NCBI GenBank assembly: GCA_029204225.1 | Contig: CM055104.1 | Span: forward strand, 49,016,933 to 49,080,932 | DNA: 64,000 nucleotides | Reading direction: 5' to 3' | Source of the DNA: Diphasiastrum complanatum | Lineage: Eukaryota; Streptophyta; Lycopodiopsida; Lycopodiales; Lycopodiaceae | Shown: one piece after another, positions 35,833 through 46,538 of the stretch | How the letters are laid out: each line of letters opens with the position of its first letter | Numbering within the stretch: position 1 is the first letter of the stretch | The notes under the pieces: model-generated | Databases searched by the model: none | Told to the model about the DNA's origin: nothing | What the model saw: only the letters and a program-made list of their open reading frames with translations | Translations under genes and position numbers: made by a program

Positions 35833-36930
35833 CCGCTTCTCTCATGCTAATGCGTTGTGTGGGTCTGTCACACAATGCTTGAAACAAAGAGGATCAATAG
35901 ATGATGTTGTAGCTGTTATGCACATATCACTCTAAATTTTGTCTGCTTGAATGAATTCTTGTCTGTTATTGCTCGTGTATCTCATTCACTTGTTTTATCT
36001 ATTCCGCACATTGGTTCAATCTTGAATGCTGAATTAATTTTATAATGTAGATCAGTAGTGTCTGTGTACTTTTTGAAGAATTGTAGGAATGATAACCGGC
36101 AGTGACCAGCAATCATATTCGAAATCCATCCGAATTGATTGCGTTCATGATTCAGCAGTATCAAAGCCTGATTGTTGATATTTGTTTTCAAATCTGAACA
36201 CCGCTTCTCTCATGCTAATGCGTTGTGTGGGCCTGTCACACAATGCTTGAAACAAAGAGGATCAATAGATGATGTTGTAGCTGTTATGCACATATCACTC
36301 TAAATTTTGTCTGCTTGAATGAATTCTTGTCCGTTATTGCTCGTGTATCTCATTCACTTGTTTTATCTATTCCGCACATTGGTTCAATCTTGAATGCTGA
36401 ATTAATTTTATAATGTAGATCAGTAGTGTCTGTGTACTTTTTGAAGGATCGTAGGAATGATAACCGGCAGTGACCAACAATCATATTCGAAATCCATCCG
36501 AATTGATTGCGTTCATGATTCAGCAGTATCAAAGCCTGATTGTTGATATTTGTTTTCAAATCTGAACACCGCTTCTCTCATGCTAATGCGTTGTGTGGGC
36601 CTGTCACACAATGCTTGAAACAAAGAGGATCAATAGATGATGTTGTAGCTGTTATGCACATATCACTCTAAATTTTGTCTGCTTGAATGAATTCTTGTCT
36701 GTTATTGCTCATGTATCTCATTCACTTGTTTTATCTATTCCGCACATTGGTTCAATCTTGAATGCTGAATTAATTTTATAACGTAGATCAGTAGTGTCTG
36801 TGTACTTTTTGGAGGATCGTAGGAATGATATAACCGGCAGTGACCAGCAATCATATTCAAAATCCATCCGAATTGATTTCGTTCACGATTCAGCAGTATC
36901 AAAGCCTGATTGTTGATATTTGTTTTCACA
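35828..36930. repeat. Three tandem copies of a 368-bp unit, LTR-like
   Basis: Units begin GAACACCGCTTCTCTCATGC at 35828, 36196 and 36564. They are nearly identical, with a handful of substitutions and a 2-bp insertion (GATATAACC) in the third. The third ends GATATTTGTTTTCACA, directly followed by a Copia primer site on the plus strand, so the array is the 3' part of a Copia LTR or three LTR copies. Each copy contains the same minus-strand open frame of about 65-70 codons, which I regard as non-coding. Confidence 0.95.
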
Positions 36931-37044
36931 TCAGTGGTATCAGAGCGTTTTTTTTATGTTTCTGAATTTTCCAATTTCCATCAGTGGTATCAGAGTGTTC
37001 TTGACGTTTTTGAATTTCCCAATTTCCATCAGTGGTATCAGAGC
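36931..37044 (+). repeat. Triplicated primer-binding site block
   Basis: TCAGTGGTATCAGAG starts at 36931, 36981 and 37029. The first two units are 50 and 48 bp (…TTTTGAATTTCCCAATTTCCA). Each holds TGGTATCAGAGC or a one-base variant (36935-36946, 36985-36996, 37033-37044), the tRNA-Met primer site. Copia elements normally have one. Confidence 0.92.
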
Positions 37045-37140
37045 CTGTCATAGTCTGACATAGCCGCAAAGCTATCAAATCTAGGAGGCTAAGCATTCAA
37101 AACAAAGAACCATTAACAAGTGAGAACACAATTCACAGCA

Positions 37141-37325
37141 ATGGCTTTAATAAGCAGTATACAATCGAAGATCTGTACAATCCTCGACTCATCAGGATCC
37201 AACTTCCTAGCATGGAAAGTTAAGACCTCGCTTATATTTAAGGGAAAAGGATTATTTCCCTAGGTAGATGGCACCAAGGAGATGCCTACAACAACAGGCA
37301 AGGAGCTACACGCATTAGGGCCCTT
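37141..37325 (+). pseudogene. Copia gag N-terminal stub
   Basis: The ATG at 37141 starts MALISSIQSK and continues to SNFLAWKVKTSLIFKGKGLF, the typical first block of a Copia gag. A TAG at 37261-37263 replaces the expected Trp before VDG. Similarity ends at about 37325, where unrelated sequence begins. With the LTR-like array and primer sites to the left this defines a truncated plus-strand Copia. Confidence 0.85.
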
Positions 37326-37697
37326 TTTAGACTCAAAAAGGGCCTCTTCCTTTCCTAAACAAGTTTTCTAATCATAATTAATTTAGTGCTAATCAATCCT
37401 ATGTGGCACCTTAACCTTGGGCTACCATACAAGGTGAGCAAGAGTTAAGGCCTAAATGTAGGTCTCATTTTCATAGACTGTTGTAGGTTATTTGCATAGA
37501 CTATAATAGGCAACTAATAGGTTAGTATAGGACGACCTTTCATTGTCCTAACTACAATAGGAACCTAGGGATGGAAACTAGTATATGCCTAATAAAGCTT
37601 ATATCATGGTTAGTTCACATTGAACTTTGACACCATTTGATTAAGATATATTGTAAAGTTCTACATAGAATCTTTTGGAAAATTCGACATCTTCAAT
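37326..37697. other. No gene seen
   Basis: AT-rich. Contains repeated ATAGACT(A/G)T(A/T)(A/G)TAGG words near 37470-37520. Confidence 0.5.
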
Positions 37698-39362
37698 ATG
37701 ACAACCAAGTATCACTTACATGCGAAGTTAGAGAAGGATTATGCGACCACCAAAGCTGCATGGGGTGTTAACTTAAATCCGTATGACATGCATTGTTGGA
37801 GATTAGAAGGAAAAAAACATATTGACCTATGGGTAAGAGGTGATTTATACTCTCATAATCCACTAGTAGATGCTCCTCCTAAATTTTTTGATGTACATAG
37901 TTTGTTAAGGTTCGTTGGGGATGGTCGGAATGGACTGCTTGGCTATTGTCAAGCAATGGATTCTCGAAGAATCCAAGCTGAGACATTGGAAAATACGGCA
38001 AACATTCATATCTTGAGTATGAATGACAATTTAAAGTCATTGCATGGAATAAATATGAAATTGGAGCAGGAGATAAATGGTTTGAAAATAGAGCTTGCCA
38101 GTTATGTCGCAAAAATTGAAGAATTGCAATCTTCAATCAGTATATTTCAGAGGACTATATATGGCTTACAACGAAAGCGTAGAGTCTCGATGGATCAGCA
38201 AGCACAAAATGAAAACACTAAGAGACACAAACTAGAAGCTTTGGCACCAGGTGGTGGTGCTAGTAAAAGACGTATGAGGGACACAAAAGAGTTCTTGAAA
38301 ACGACGGTTGGAAAAGATTGTGTTGCCAAAAAATATATGAAACATTTTTTGAAGGGTTTATAAAGATTTGATTAAGATTGTGAAGATGAAACAAGTGATT
38401 CAATTCGCTTGAAAATTGCAAAATAGCTAGTCAACAAGTTCAAGCCAAATCCAAATGTTAAAGAGATGGTGTACACATGTGACCAAGGAGGTGTGAGTCG
38501 CAAGGGGTATAGAGCTTTGAAGAAGTATATGAAACGCTCTGACAAAAATGGGTTAAAATGCCATCAAATAATACCTACTTATAAATTTGTTGAATCCGCC
38601 AAACGAGAATGCAATTCGATTTTGCTCTCTGAATTAAGAGAGTTTCAGCATATTGAGGATTCTTTTATAGTAACCAATAAGAAGAAAGGACCTCCGACAT
38701 GTTTTCATTATCATCAAGGCAATAATATATTCTTAGATCTGAAAAAGGTCCAAGCGATGATGATCTGACATTACAAAGTTAGAACAAATGGTAAGAACAT
38801 ATATCCCCTATTTGTAAGTTAAATAAGTTAGTGCAATTGGCCTACTTGGCCAAGTACCTCACTCATATGGTTGACACATAACTCACTATATGGTATGTAT
38901 GTCTCATTTTTTTTACTTTTGTATTAAAGATTTAAACTAATACAAATTTTCTATGAACCGCACATCTTCTATGCTCATGGACCTTGGTTTATGGAAACCT
39001 ACGGATCATTAGCTATTTGGAATATGCAAGGCATGGAAAAGAGTCATTACAGGGCAAATTCACGGCATGGCGGAGGAAAGGGTCTTAGCAATGCATTGGT
39101 TGAGATATTCGAATGGTTTTACAGAGGAGTTTTGGGTCGAGGACACTTTCAAAACACAAGAACTGAAGAGTTGAGTTCAATGATCTCCAATTCAAATTCA
39201 GTCAGAAAGATAGCATGGCAATCCTCTAATGCTAGAACAATGCATCAAGAATGGAGGATGTCTAGAGTCCGAGTTGGAAAGAGATGGATGCCGAGGACAC
39301 CAACATCCAATGTTTTGGAAAACAACGCTAGAGAAGTTACGGAAACTGATGAGATGGAATAG
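37698..39362 (+). pseudogene. Unrecognised multi-part coding region, possibly transposase-like
   Basis: Three plus-strand open segments follow each other. 37698-38363 (221 aa) has an N-terminal block HCWRLEGKKHIDLWVRGD, then a clear coiled coil (about 100-150: LEQEINGLKIELASYVAKIEELQ) and a basic tail. 38466-38768 (100 aa, in a different frame) has VYTCDQGGVSRKGYRALKKY. 38991-39362 (123 aa) has ETYGSLAIWNMQGMEKSHYRA followed by a His-Gly-Gly-Gly and an EWFYR block. Stops separate the parts, some of which could be introns. The QGMEK...RHGGG layout recalls uncharacterised transposase-like proteins seen in many eukaryotes, but I cannot name the family. Size and order suggest a single former gene. 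Confidence 0.4.
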
Positions 39363-39627
39363 AAACAATTTATGTTGAATTGTAATTCGAATATTCCTTT
39401 GTGATAAATATTATTGACGAATTGGATTGTTGCTACAAATAGAAATTGCTTTATTTTGTTTTATGATAATATCTATTCTTGGAAACACGTCCCTCTATAT
39501 AAGAGTGGGGATTTTCATTTTGTTGTCACTTCTTGCTTTGTTGAAATTTCTTTCCTCGTAATTTAGCTTGTCTTGTTCAATTAGACTACTAGTTTGCTAG
39601 TCAATTAGTGTTCTTAGTTGCATAACA

Positions 39628-41078
39628 ATGTCGTCCTCTAAAATAGAGTTGGCCAATCTGCTAGCCCCCACACAGTTTTTAGATCAGTTAGATCGTATTT
39701 ATTGTATATTTACCGGTAGAATAGACACGCTTGCCACTCTACGGGCTAATATGGATGCATTCACGTATGTGAGTATAGATGAAACTTTGAAGCCTTATGC
39801 TACAAATTCCTGGCTCAACTATCATGTGGATTCCATATAACTTGCTTAGTTATATATGGAAAGGAGATAGACCCTTTATCACTCGTCTCAACAGATTTAT
39901 TAGTCACTTGGGTAAAAATTATTACTTGGAGCTGACCAAAGATCAACTGAAAACTTTTGATCTTGAAAGTGTAGGAAAGAAGTTTCTATCCAGTGATATT
40001 ACTATTATTTTTTTGCTTAATGAGTTTCCAGTGATTGTGGCCAGCAACAAACACAATCCTAGTGAGCAGGTGAACAAGATGCACGACCCGGGTGAAGAGG
40101 AAGATTTATCTGCGGAGCACGAAGCAGTCTTGGCTGCGCAAGAGGCAACAGGTGCATCCACATCAGCGGAGCCAGAAGATATAGATGAGTCCAATGATGT
40201 CGTGCTTCGAATCCATGGCCTTGCTCCAATCATCATTGATGGGTAGGAGTATGTGTTCATGCATGACTTGCAACATATTCTCGGCTTGCGAGAAGATGAG
40301 ATGCTGGCAGCATTGGTAAATTTGTAGAATGGCAGTTCCACTTTTGACCACACCCAGCCCGACGACACGTATGAGAAGCTGATCGGGCATGACACGGACA
40401 CCACCGAGCAAGCACTGGCAAGAGTGCTTTGCCAATTGAAAACGCTTCAACACCAGTTCAAATGAGGCCATTCGAGGTACTCGAAGGGAAAACTGCTGAC
40501 GTGAAGTACAAAGGCAAAGGAATTGACCTTGCGCAAATCGAAGACATTGATGAAGGGACCGAGGCAAGTCTGACCCAACAATTCAACTTGCATATTTTTG
40601 TTATGTTTGTTTGTCTTCGTTATACTCATTTTGCAATAATTTGAACCAAATGCAAGATGCAGTGGAGCTTGATGCATTTGCAATGCGAAGGGGTGGCGCT
40701 TGGGAGAAAGTTGAAGCAGGAACTCTGGACAGGTCTATGGCCCACTACATTGGGAACTTGTCCAACAACTTTATTTTCTGCTTCAGCATAGCCCAGATGG
40801 ATCGACGGAGCTTCTTAAATGCAAAGCACTCCAAGCACATTGGTGAGGTGGAGTTGTCACCGTCAGCGCCGAAGGCTTACTGTGTCCTCCGAAAAGCCGT
40901 TTTGAATTATTTATGCCCTGGATTCGAGACCCAACTCATTCTCTCGGGTTTACTTGGCCCTTATGAGGATGAGAGTGATGCTCCTAAATCAGCATTAGAA
41001 ATGTTAAAACCAGTACTATCATCAGAGAAGCAATCAGAGAAGCTGAAGTCCTCTATGAAGGAAATGGATCAAATGTGA
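39628..41078 (+). pseudogene. Unrecognised coding region Y, copy 1 (dispersed family)
   Basis: Plus-strand open segments run over 1.4 kb with few stops. The start ATG at 39628 (MSSSKIELANLLAP) opens a 70-codon frame, then a frame change leads to 39797-40246 with a helical block and a very acidic linker (EEEDLSAEHEAVLAAQEATG). A stop at 40245 is followed by more in-frame sequence (EYVFMHDLQHILGL). The last part, 40611-41078, encodes HYIGNLSNNFIFCFS and a Ser/Glu/Lys-rich tail. The last 400 bp recur at 57282-57722 with about 85% identity by eye, including the 3' flank, so this belongs to a repeated element. No RT, integrase or transposase motif is visible. A Gag-like role is conceivable only by its layout. 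Confidence 0.45.
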
Positions 41079-41412
41079 ATAAAGATTTTGTCGTTTTTTT
41101 CTTGAGGACTCTCCTAATTCTCTGTTGTAATTATATGATGTGCTTATTCATTGAATTTAGAATTTAATTTTTTTTTCTCTAATAAAGATTTCTTTTCTTT
41201 TTTCCGTGGCTTGAAAATCATGCCAGGGCGCGACCAGGGGCCGTGTGAATAAAGATTTTGCCGTTTTTTTCTTGAGGACTCTCCTAATTCTCTGTTGTAA
41301 TCATATGATGTGCTTATTCATTGAATTTAGAATTTAATTTTTTTTTTCTCTAATAAAGATTTTTTTTTTTTTCGTGGCTTGAAAATCATGCCAGGGCTCG
41401 ACTAGGGGCCGT
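41074..41412. repeat. Tandem duplication, unit 170 bp, after region Y
   Basis: TGTGAATAAAGATTTTG at 41074 and again at 41244, with near-identical following sequence through TTGAAAATCATGCCAGGGC and GGGGCCGT. AATAAAG near each start and the T-rich tail look like a 3' UTR. Confidence 0.93.
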
Positions 41413-41456
41413 TTGACCTGGTCAAACAGCCCCTGGTCACGCCCTGGCGTGATTTT
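41382..41456. repeat. Long imperfect hairpin (arms about 37 bp)
   Basis: Arm AAAATCATGCCAGGGCTCGA...GTTTGACC (41382-41418) pairs with GGTCAAAC...GCCCTGGCGTGATTTT (41420-41456), with a one-base centre and a few mismatches. The inner GTTTGACC T GGTCAAAC is perfect. It looks like fused terminal inverted repeats of a small DNA element. Confidence 0.85.
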
Positions 41457-42709
41457 TATGCCACGACATGGAAACCTATCTTAGCTACAACATGGTTAAA
41501 GAAACTACCATTCCCATAGTATTGAAAATTGTAAATCACTGCATTCACATAGATGGTACTAAAATTTTCAAATGACTGCATTCACATAAACAGTACTGAA
41601 ATCAGATATTAAACTCAATCACAACAATTTGCATTCACATAACCTAAAATTCTACAAGATACTTGACACCAAATCTTCGATATATTATAAGTAAAATCGT
41701 GTACATGATATTTTTAATTGCGCTCTCTCCTTAGCCTTCTAGCTAGGTGGAGATTCTTCGGGAGTATTGTGACTCTCTTCCCGTGCACTGCACACAAAAA
41801 TGAGTCCTCAAAAAGGTGCGTTAGGTACATTTCTGAGACTCTTGTATTGCGGACACAACATCTACCGTAACTCTGTTTTTATTTTGCAAATCTTGAATAA
41901 AATCAGACCTTGGTGTTGGCATTCATGATTTGTTGCATGTTTGTCATTCCAACCTTTATGCAATTTCGACAACTTCTATGCTTGTCTTTAAATCCTTATA
42001 CTGTAGACGATTCTCTTGTCTTGGTCTACTGTCAAAGCAACATGTTAGACCATACGTTAATTGAAAAAGAAAAATAGAGAAAATCACTGAAATAACTACA
42101 AATAAACTCATTGGAGTTCACTTAAAAGTGTATTAACATCGAAGAGAAGATTGACATATACGTACGAATCTCCCATTGACTCAAAAACAAAACCATTCAG
42201 GAATATCATATTGCAGTAGCGTAAGCTCTTATTGAATGTGATTCAATATCCAATTCTCTTCCACCTCAATTGTTGTAATAATAGCATCATTTTGTTTCAC
42301 CTGGATTTTTGTTTGACCTTGATGATTCAATGTAAGATCTAGGTCTAATTGATTTTAGACCATCTTCTATAATAAAATGTTAAAGAGAGCATTTGTTTCT
42401 CTATATGGTATCTAAATTTCATTGATGACACTCGATGTTGCCATTGCTTTTTTTATCCCATTGATCATCTAGGAGGTCTAATAACATGTCACCCATTAAA
42501 TCATTAGAAATGAAAATTGTCGATGTTCTTCAAACATTGCAGTTAGAAATTTTGAAAAAGGCAAAAACTAGTGCAATCTATTGATTTTGGAACCCATGCT
42601 ATATTTCATGCAGTTTTGAATGTCCATAAAAAATTGTGATCGAAAGCTCTCTGCTATGGTATAATTTGGAGGAATCCATTCTTCACTTGAAAAAGAGAGT
42701 AGTGATATC
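41457..42709. other. No gene seen
   Basis: AT-rich. Words CATTCACATA repeat at 41549-41635. Near 41720-41800 CTTCGGGAG and similar sequence looks slightly less AT-rich but not coding. Confidence 0.5.
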
Positions 42710-42928
42710 TGTGAAAAGTACAGTACTAAGGACCATAAAAGGATCTTTGAATGATCCACAAGGTTGATTGTATGCTTGTTAAACAATCTATTAGAAACTA
42801 GTCATCAGAAAACAAGATGTAGTTTAGCAGCTTGATAGAAAACAAGTAGAGACAATCAAATCATTGATCAATAAGTGTAATCCAACTCCACACGTGTGGA
42901 AATAAGGCTGTAGTACGACCTGTAGACA
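42710..42928 (-). repeat. Truncated Copia LTR end, related to family D
   Basis: It starts TGTGAAAAGTACAGTACTAAGG, like the family D LTR (TGTGAAAAAAGTAC), and includes TCCACACGTGTGGA at 42887-42900. The similarity stops near 42928 against a Gypsy fragment. Confidence 0.6.
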
Positions 42929-43718
42929 GTGTTTACAAAGTGCCAAAGCTGCCAAAAATCAAATGACCACTGGGAATATCAACTAAACAGTCGATCTTCC
43001 TAAGCCACGGTCGACCTAATAGCATAGCATATGCTTCCCTACCGTCCTGCATACGCACAACGTAAAAGTCTACTTTGGCAACTTTCCCAGCCACACCCAC
43101 TCAGTATACCTTCAGCTTTCAACCTCGAGTTGTCAGCTAGCTTCAGGGTCAAGTTCTCACCATCCACTAAATCCAAATCTCTCACACAAGTTAGCATTCA
43201 TAACATTTACTGCAGCTCCAGCATCGATATAACATCAACAATCAACAGCCCGTCAACAATAGCATCGTTTTTGGGACAACTCTTTTCTAATCCATTGCAT
43301 GATACTTGATCTACTTCAACCACAATAGGCTTATGCCCATCAAGCCATCGAGTTCTTAACACCTCCCTAAGCTCTCCCTTTACTACCGAGGATTTTTGCA
43401 GCAACTAGAGTAAGTTGATATCTACTTTGGTCTTATGCAAATGGTCCACTAACTTGAATGGTTCATAAGACTCTAATGCCGCTCTCCTTCTCCAGCTCTT
43501 TCTTTTCAGACCTAATCGGGACATCCAGACGCTTCTTAGTGGTCTTCGTCGGATCATTAATAACGTCTTTCACAACTTGGTTCTCTATCACAGGCTCATC
43601 AACTACAGCTAGTAATCTATCATCAGGAACATGCTTCCGTTTATTTAGAGCAGCTGCCTTTTGCACTCTAGTCATCACTAAACATTCAGGTTGCGCCTCT
43701 TCAGGTACAACAAAGGTC
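42929..43718 (-). pseudogene. Gypsy gag-pol junction/protease fragment (family J)
   Basis: This is an inverted copy of the region 48370-49140 of the Gypsy element to its right, over 90% identical by eye. On the minus strand it encodes the linker (VPEEAQPECLVMTRVQKAAA) and the protease with IDAGAAVNVMNANL, where Asp-Ala-Gly is the likely active site. Small deletions break the frame, for example near 43230. It ends on the right at a precise junction (about 43719) inside the zinc knuckle of the Copia derivative, and on the left against an LTR fragment. Confidence 0.85.
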
Positions 43719-45514
43719 ATTTTGTAAATGAATGCCATAAGAAGCAAAGTAATGAAGGTAGCAAGCAAAGCAACTTTTGTACTTCTAATGAGGATCTAGA
43801 TTCTTGTGATTCTTTCATGATGTGTTCTTCAAGTCTAATGTCAAGTGGAAGTGACAAGGATTCATGGTGGATAGATAGTGGATCTAGTTCACACATGACT
43901 AGTCACAAGGAGTCCTTTACTTCTTTGATCTCTTATGTTGGAACCAAGAAAGTGGTTCACATGCCAAATGGTGGTGAGTGTATGATCAAAGGTATTGGCC
44001 CAATTCCTATTTGTCTTTCTACTAATAGGAATGCAAGGCTTGATGGTGTTCTTTACATTCCTTCACTTTCAAGGAATTTGCTAAGTGTTGGTCAAATGTT
44101 AAAGAAAGGGTACAAGACAAAGTTTGTTGGGGATGTTTGCTTCATTACTAAGGGAGATATCTTGATTGCTAGGGGAAATAGACAAGGTAGACTTTACAAG
44201 CTTGATGCATTTGTTATGTCTAACAAGAGGAATGAAATGGATGTTGGTGGTTCTCTCAACTTTCAAAAGTCAATTCCTAGCATCAATAAGATTGGTAGAT
44301 CTTATGCAAAGTCTAAAGAGCTTCCTTATGCTAGATCTAGGTTGAGATCTAATGAGCTTCTTGGAGATAGTTATTGTTGTGCTAACTTGGCAACTTTTGG
44401 TGAATCTATGATCAATGTTTTGGATCCATTGGATCTTGAAGATGGACTAGTGCTACCTACTAGTCAAATGGAGTCATGTGGTGCTAAATTAGTATCGTGT
44501 TTGAGCTCTTCTACACATAGATTTCCAAGTCTTGGTGGCTCTTCAATGGAACTGCATGGCAAGTGCAAAAATGAAAAACGTAAGAAGAGAGCTAACTTCA
44601 TCAATGGAGGTGATAAAAACTCTTCTTTGGAAATGGTTGTTGCTAATGACTTATTTACTCATTTGGAAAGAGATGGTGCTTTGAGCATGTTTGAAGAAAA
44701 AGTTTCTTTTGCATCTTTATGTGATAAGTCCAAGAAAGTCATTTGTGCAACAAGTGGTGTCACATGTATTCATAAAGAAAGTAGATCAAAAGGTTCTATC
44801 ATGAGAATTGGTGAGGAAGATTTCAAGTCAAAAGGGAGAGATGAATGTGAAGTGTTCAAAATAGGATGTACTTTGAATTATGCTTTTGTGAATGATAGTG
44901 AGGGTTCAATATCATTACCTATATCATTGATTAGAAGTCCAGGTTTGACAAGAAAAAGTTCTTCAATCATTCTTATGTTGAAGGTAGTATGTATTCTTTT
45001 CATGGCTTCTAATATTCAAGATTCTTCCATTTCTTATGATGCAACTATCAAGAGGGAGATTGCTAACTGTTGTGGTGTGATCATTAAGAGGGAGTCTTGT
45101 GAAGGAAAGGGCAAAGGAAGACTAACTCTTGGAAAGATCAAAGGCATGGATCTTACTTCTCTTCATCAACTCAAAGGATGCTATCATTGTGGAGGAGTGT
45201 TCATGCATGATCAAGATGGCAAAAGATTGGATGAAGAAGACTACATGGAGCAACTCAAGTGGCAATTTCTTCAAGGCAAGGAAGGTCTCATTGGTGAGCT
45301 CATTGAGGTTTGGTTTGAACTCAAATGGGCTAGTTTGATTAGGTTTGATACTCAACTTCATCTACTCTACTTCATGTTGGATAGAATTGTAGAAATCTAT
45401 CTTTTGGTTTATGATGGTAACATTGTTTTGACTGACTATAGTGAAAGGTTGAAATCAAGCAATGATGAGATCTTGTGGGATGTTAATCATGTGTTTGAGA
45501 GGAAGTATCTTTAG
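43719..45514 (+). CDS. Copia-derived ORF: zinc knuckle, protease, then novel sequence (about 600 aa)
   Basis: The frame is open from the left junction (first ATG at 43691, inside the flanking Gypsy fragment) to 45514. It starts with the end of a zinc knuckle (NKGHFVNEC), then protease WWIDSGSSSHM with its Asp in place and the following LSRNLLSVGQML block. Next is a remnant of the integrase zinc-region linker (SKELPYARSRLRSNELL). After that about 330 residues match nothing I know (rich in Ser, Lys and Glu; one CYHCGG pair). The last part contains a faded RT block (EIYLLVYDGNIVLTDYSE; YVDD has become YDGN) and LKSSNDEIL. Integrase and RT catalytic residues are gone, yet over 1.8 kb stays open, which random decay would not keep. 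It may encode a protein for a parasite element that borrows replication from intact relatives. Confidence 0.7.
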
Positions 45515-45562
45515 AGGTTCAGATCTGAAGATGTTTATAAATCCAAAGTCCTTGATGTTTTA

Positions 45563-46093
45563 TTGGAAGATCAAGATGTTGATCTTGAATTGCTTCATCA
45601 ACACCAAGAGGCAAGTAGCAATTGGAAGCTAGTCAAAAGCATCAAAGAGGAGCCACATGGACAAAGCATTTTGGATCCGTTTTTACAGGTTCTTGAAGGT
45701 TCAAGTAAGATTCTTGGAGCAGCAAGGAAGTGTCCTTTTACTCTACCTTACTTGTTTAATCTCATGTATGAACATTGTTATGTCAATGTGTTGGAATTGT
45801 CAAAATTCAATGAAACTAGTTCCATAGTTTTGCATCCTTTGGATCTTGGAGATAGAATAGTTATCATTGCTGGTTTTTATGATCAAGTACATGCATTCAT
45901 TCAAATCTTGAAAGATATTGAAGTGGTCAATATGTTTACTTTTGAGCAAACTTCAAGATCTAGCATCCTAGTATTGGCAAATTGGCAAATTGTTGACAAT
46001 GTCGGACCAAGGGTTGTATGCAAATCTTGTGGAGATACTTCAAGTATTTCAAGTTCAGGTTTTGCTCATTCAAATGGAAAGGAGAACACATAA
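45563..46093 (+). CDS. Second ORF of the Copia derivative, unknown function (176 aa)
   Basis: Starts 48 bp after the previous stop, in another frame. It shows a His/Gln/Glu-rich start, a hydrophobic centre (LPYLFNLMYEHCYVNVLEL, RIVIIAGFYDQVHAFIQIL) and a C-terminal CKSCG. I recognise no domain. A further open stretch at 46169-46525 has a hydrophobic segment (ISFIMILCSFTCILF) and ends just before the polypurine tract. The stretch occupies the place of RNase H in the intact relative. Whether it is translated is unknown. Confidence 0.45.
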   Translation: MEDQDVDLELLHQHQEASSNWKLVKSIKEEPHGQSILDPFLQVLEGSSKILGAARKCPFTLPYLFNLMYEHCYVNVLELSKFNETSSIVLHPLDLGDRIVIIAGFYDQVHAFIQILKDIEVVNMFTFEQTSRSSILVLANWQIVDNVGPRVVCKSCGDTSSISSSGFAHSNGKENT

Positions 46094-46523
46094 TTTTGGC
46101 ATTCATTCACTCAAGGGCTTTCATGGATTGGAGACCTACAAAGGCAAGGTGGTGATGGAGGTTCATTCATGGAGATACATGATGCATTCACTATGGGCAT
46201 AGTGGAATGTGGAGGAGGCATGCAAACACTTGTTGGTTACTTTCACTTACAACTTGTTTGCTGCTATTTTACAGAGAATTCAAAGGTGGATAGATGGAGG
46301 ATTTCTTTCATTATGATTTTATGTTCTTTTACATGTATCTTGTTCACCATTCTATGTAAAATTGATGTAAGAGATAGTGAAGCATCCTATATGGACACTA
46401 TTATCTATATCAATTATGTTGTACTTCATATTGTACATATTAGAACACTTGAGAAGAGATCTATTATCATGATGGAGATCATTCTTAGGTTGGAGCAAAG
46501 TAGTGTTGTAAAACTAGCAAGTT

Positions 46524-46538
46524 AAGTTGAAGAGGGAG
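46524..46538 (+). other. Polypurine tract
   Basis: GTTGAAGAGGGAGTG directly before the LTR, identical to that of the intact Copia at 12870-12884 (opposite strand). Confidence 0.9.

Noticed and set aside
35982-36929. Three similar minus-strand frames of about 65-70 codons
   Set aside because: They lie in the 368-bp tandem repeat and reflect its copies. No domain, and the unit behaves as LTR sequence.
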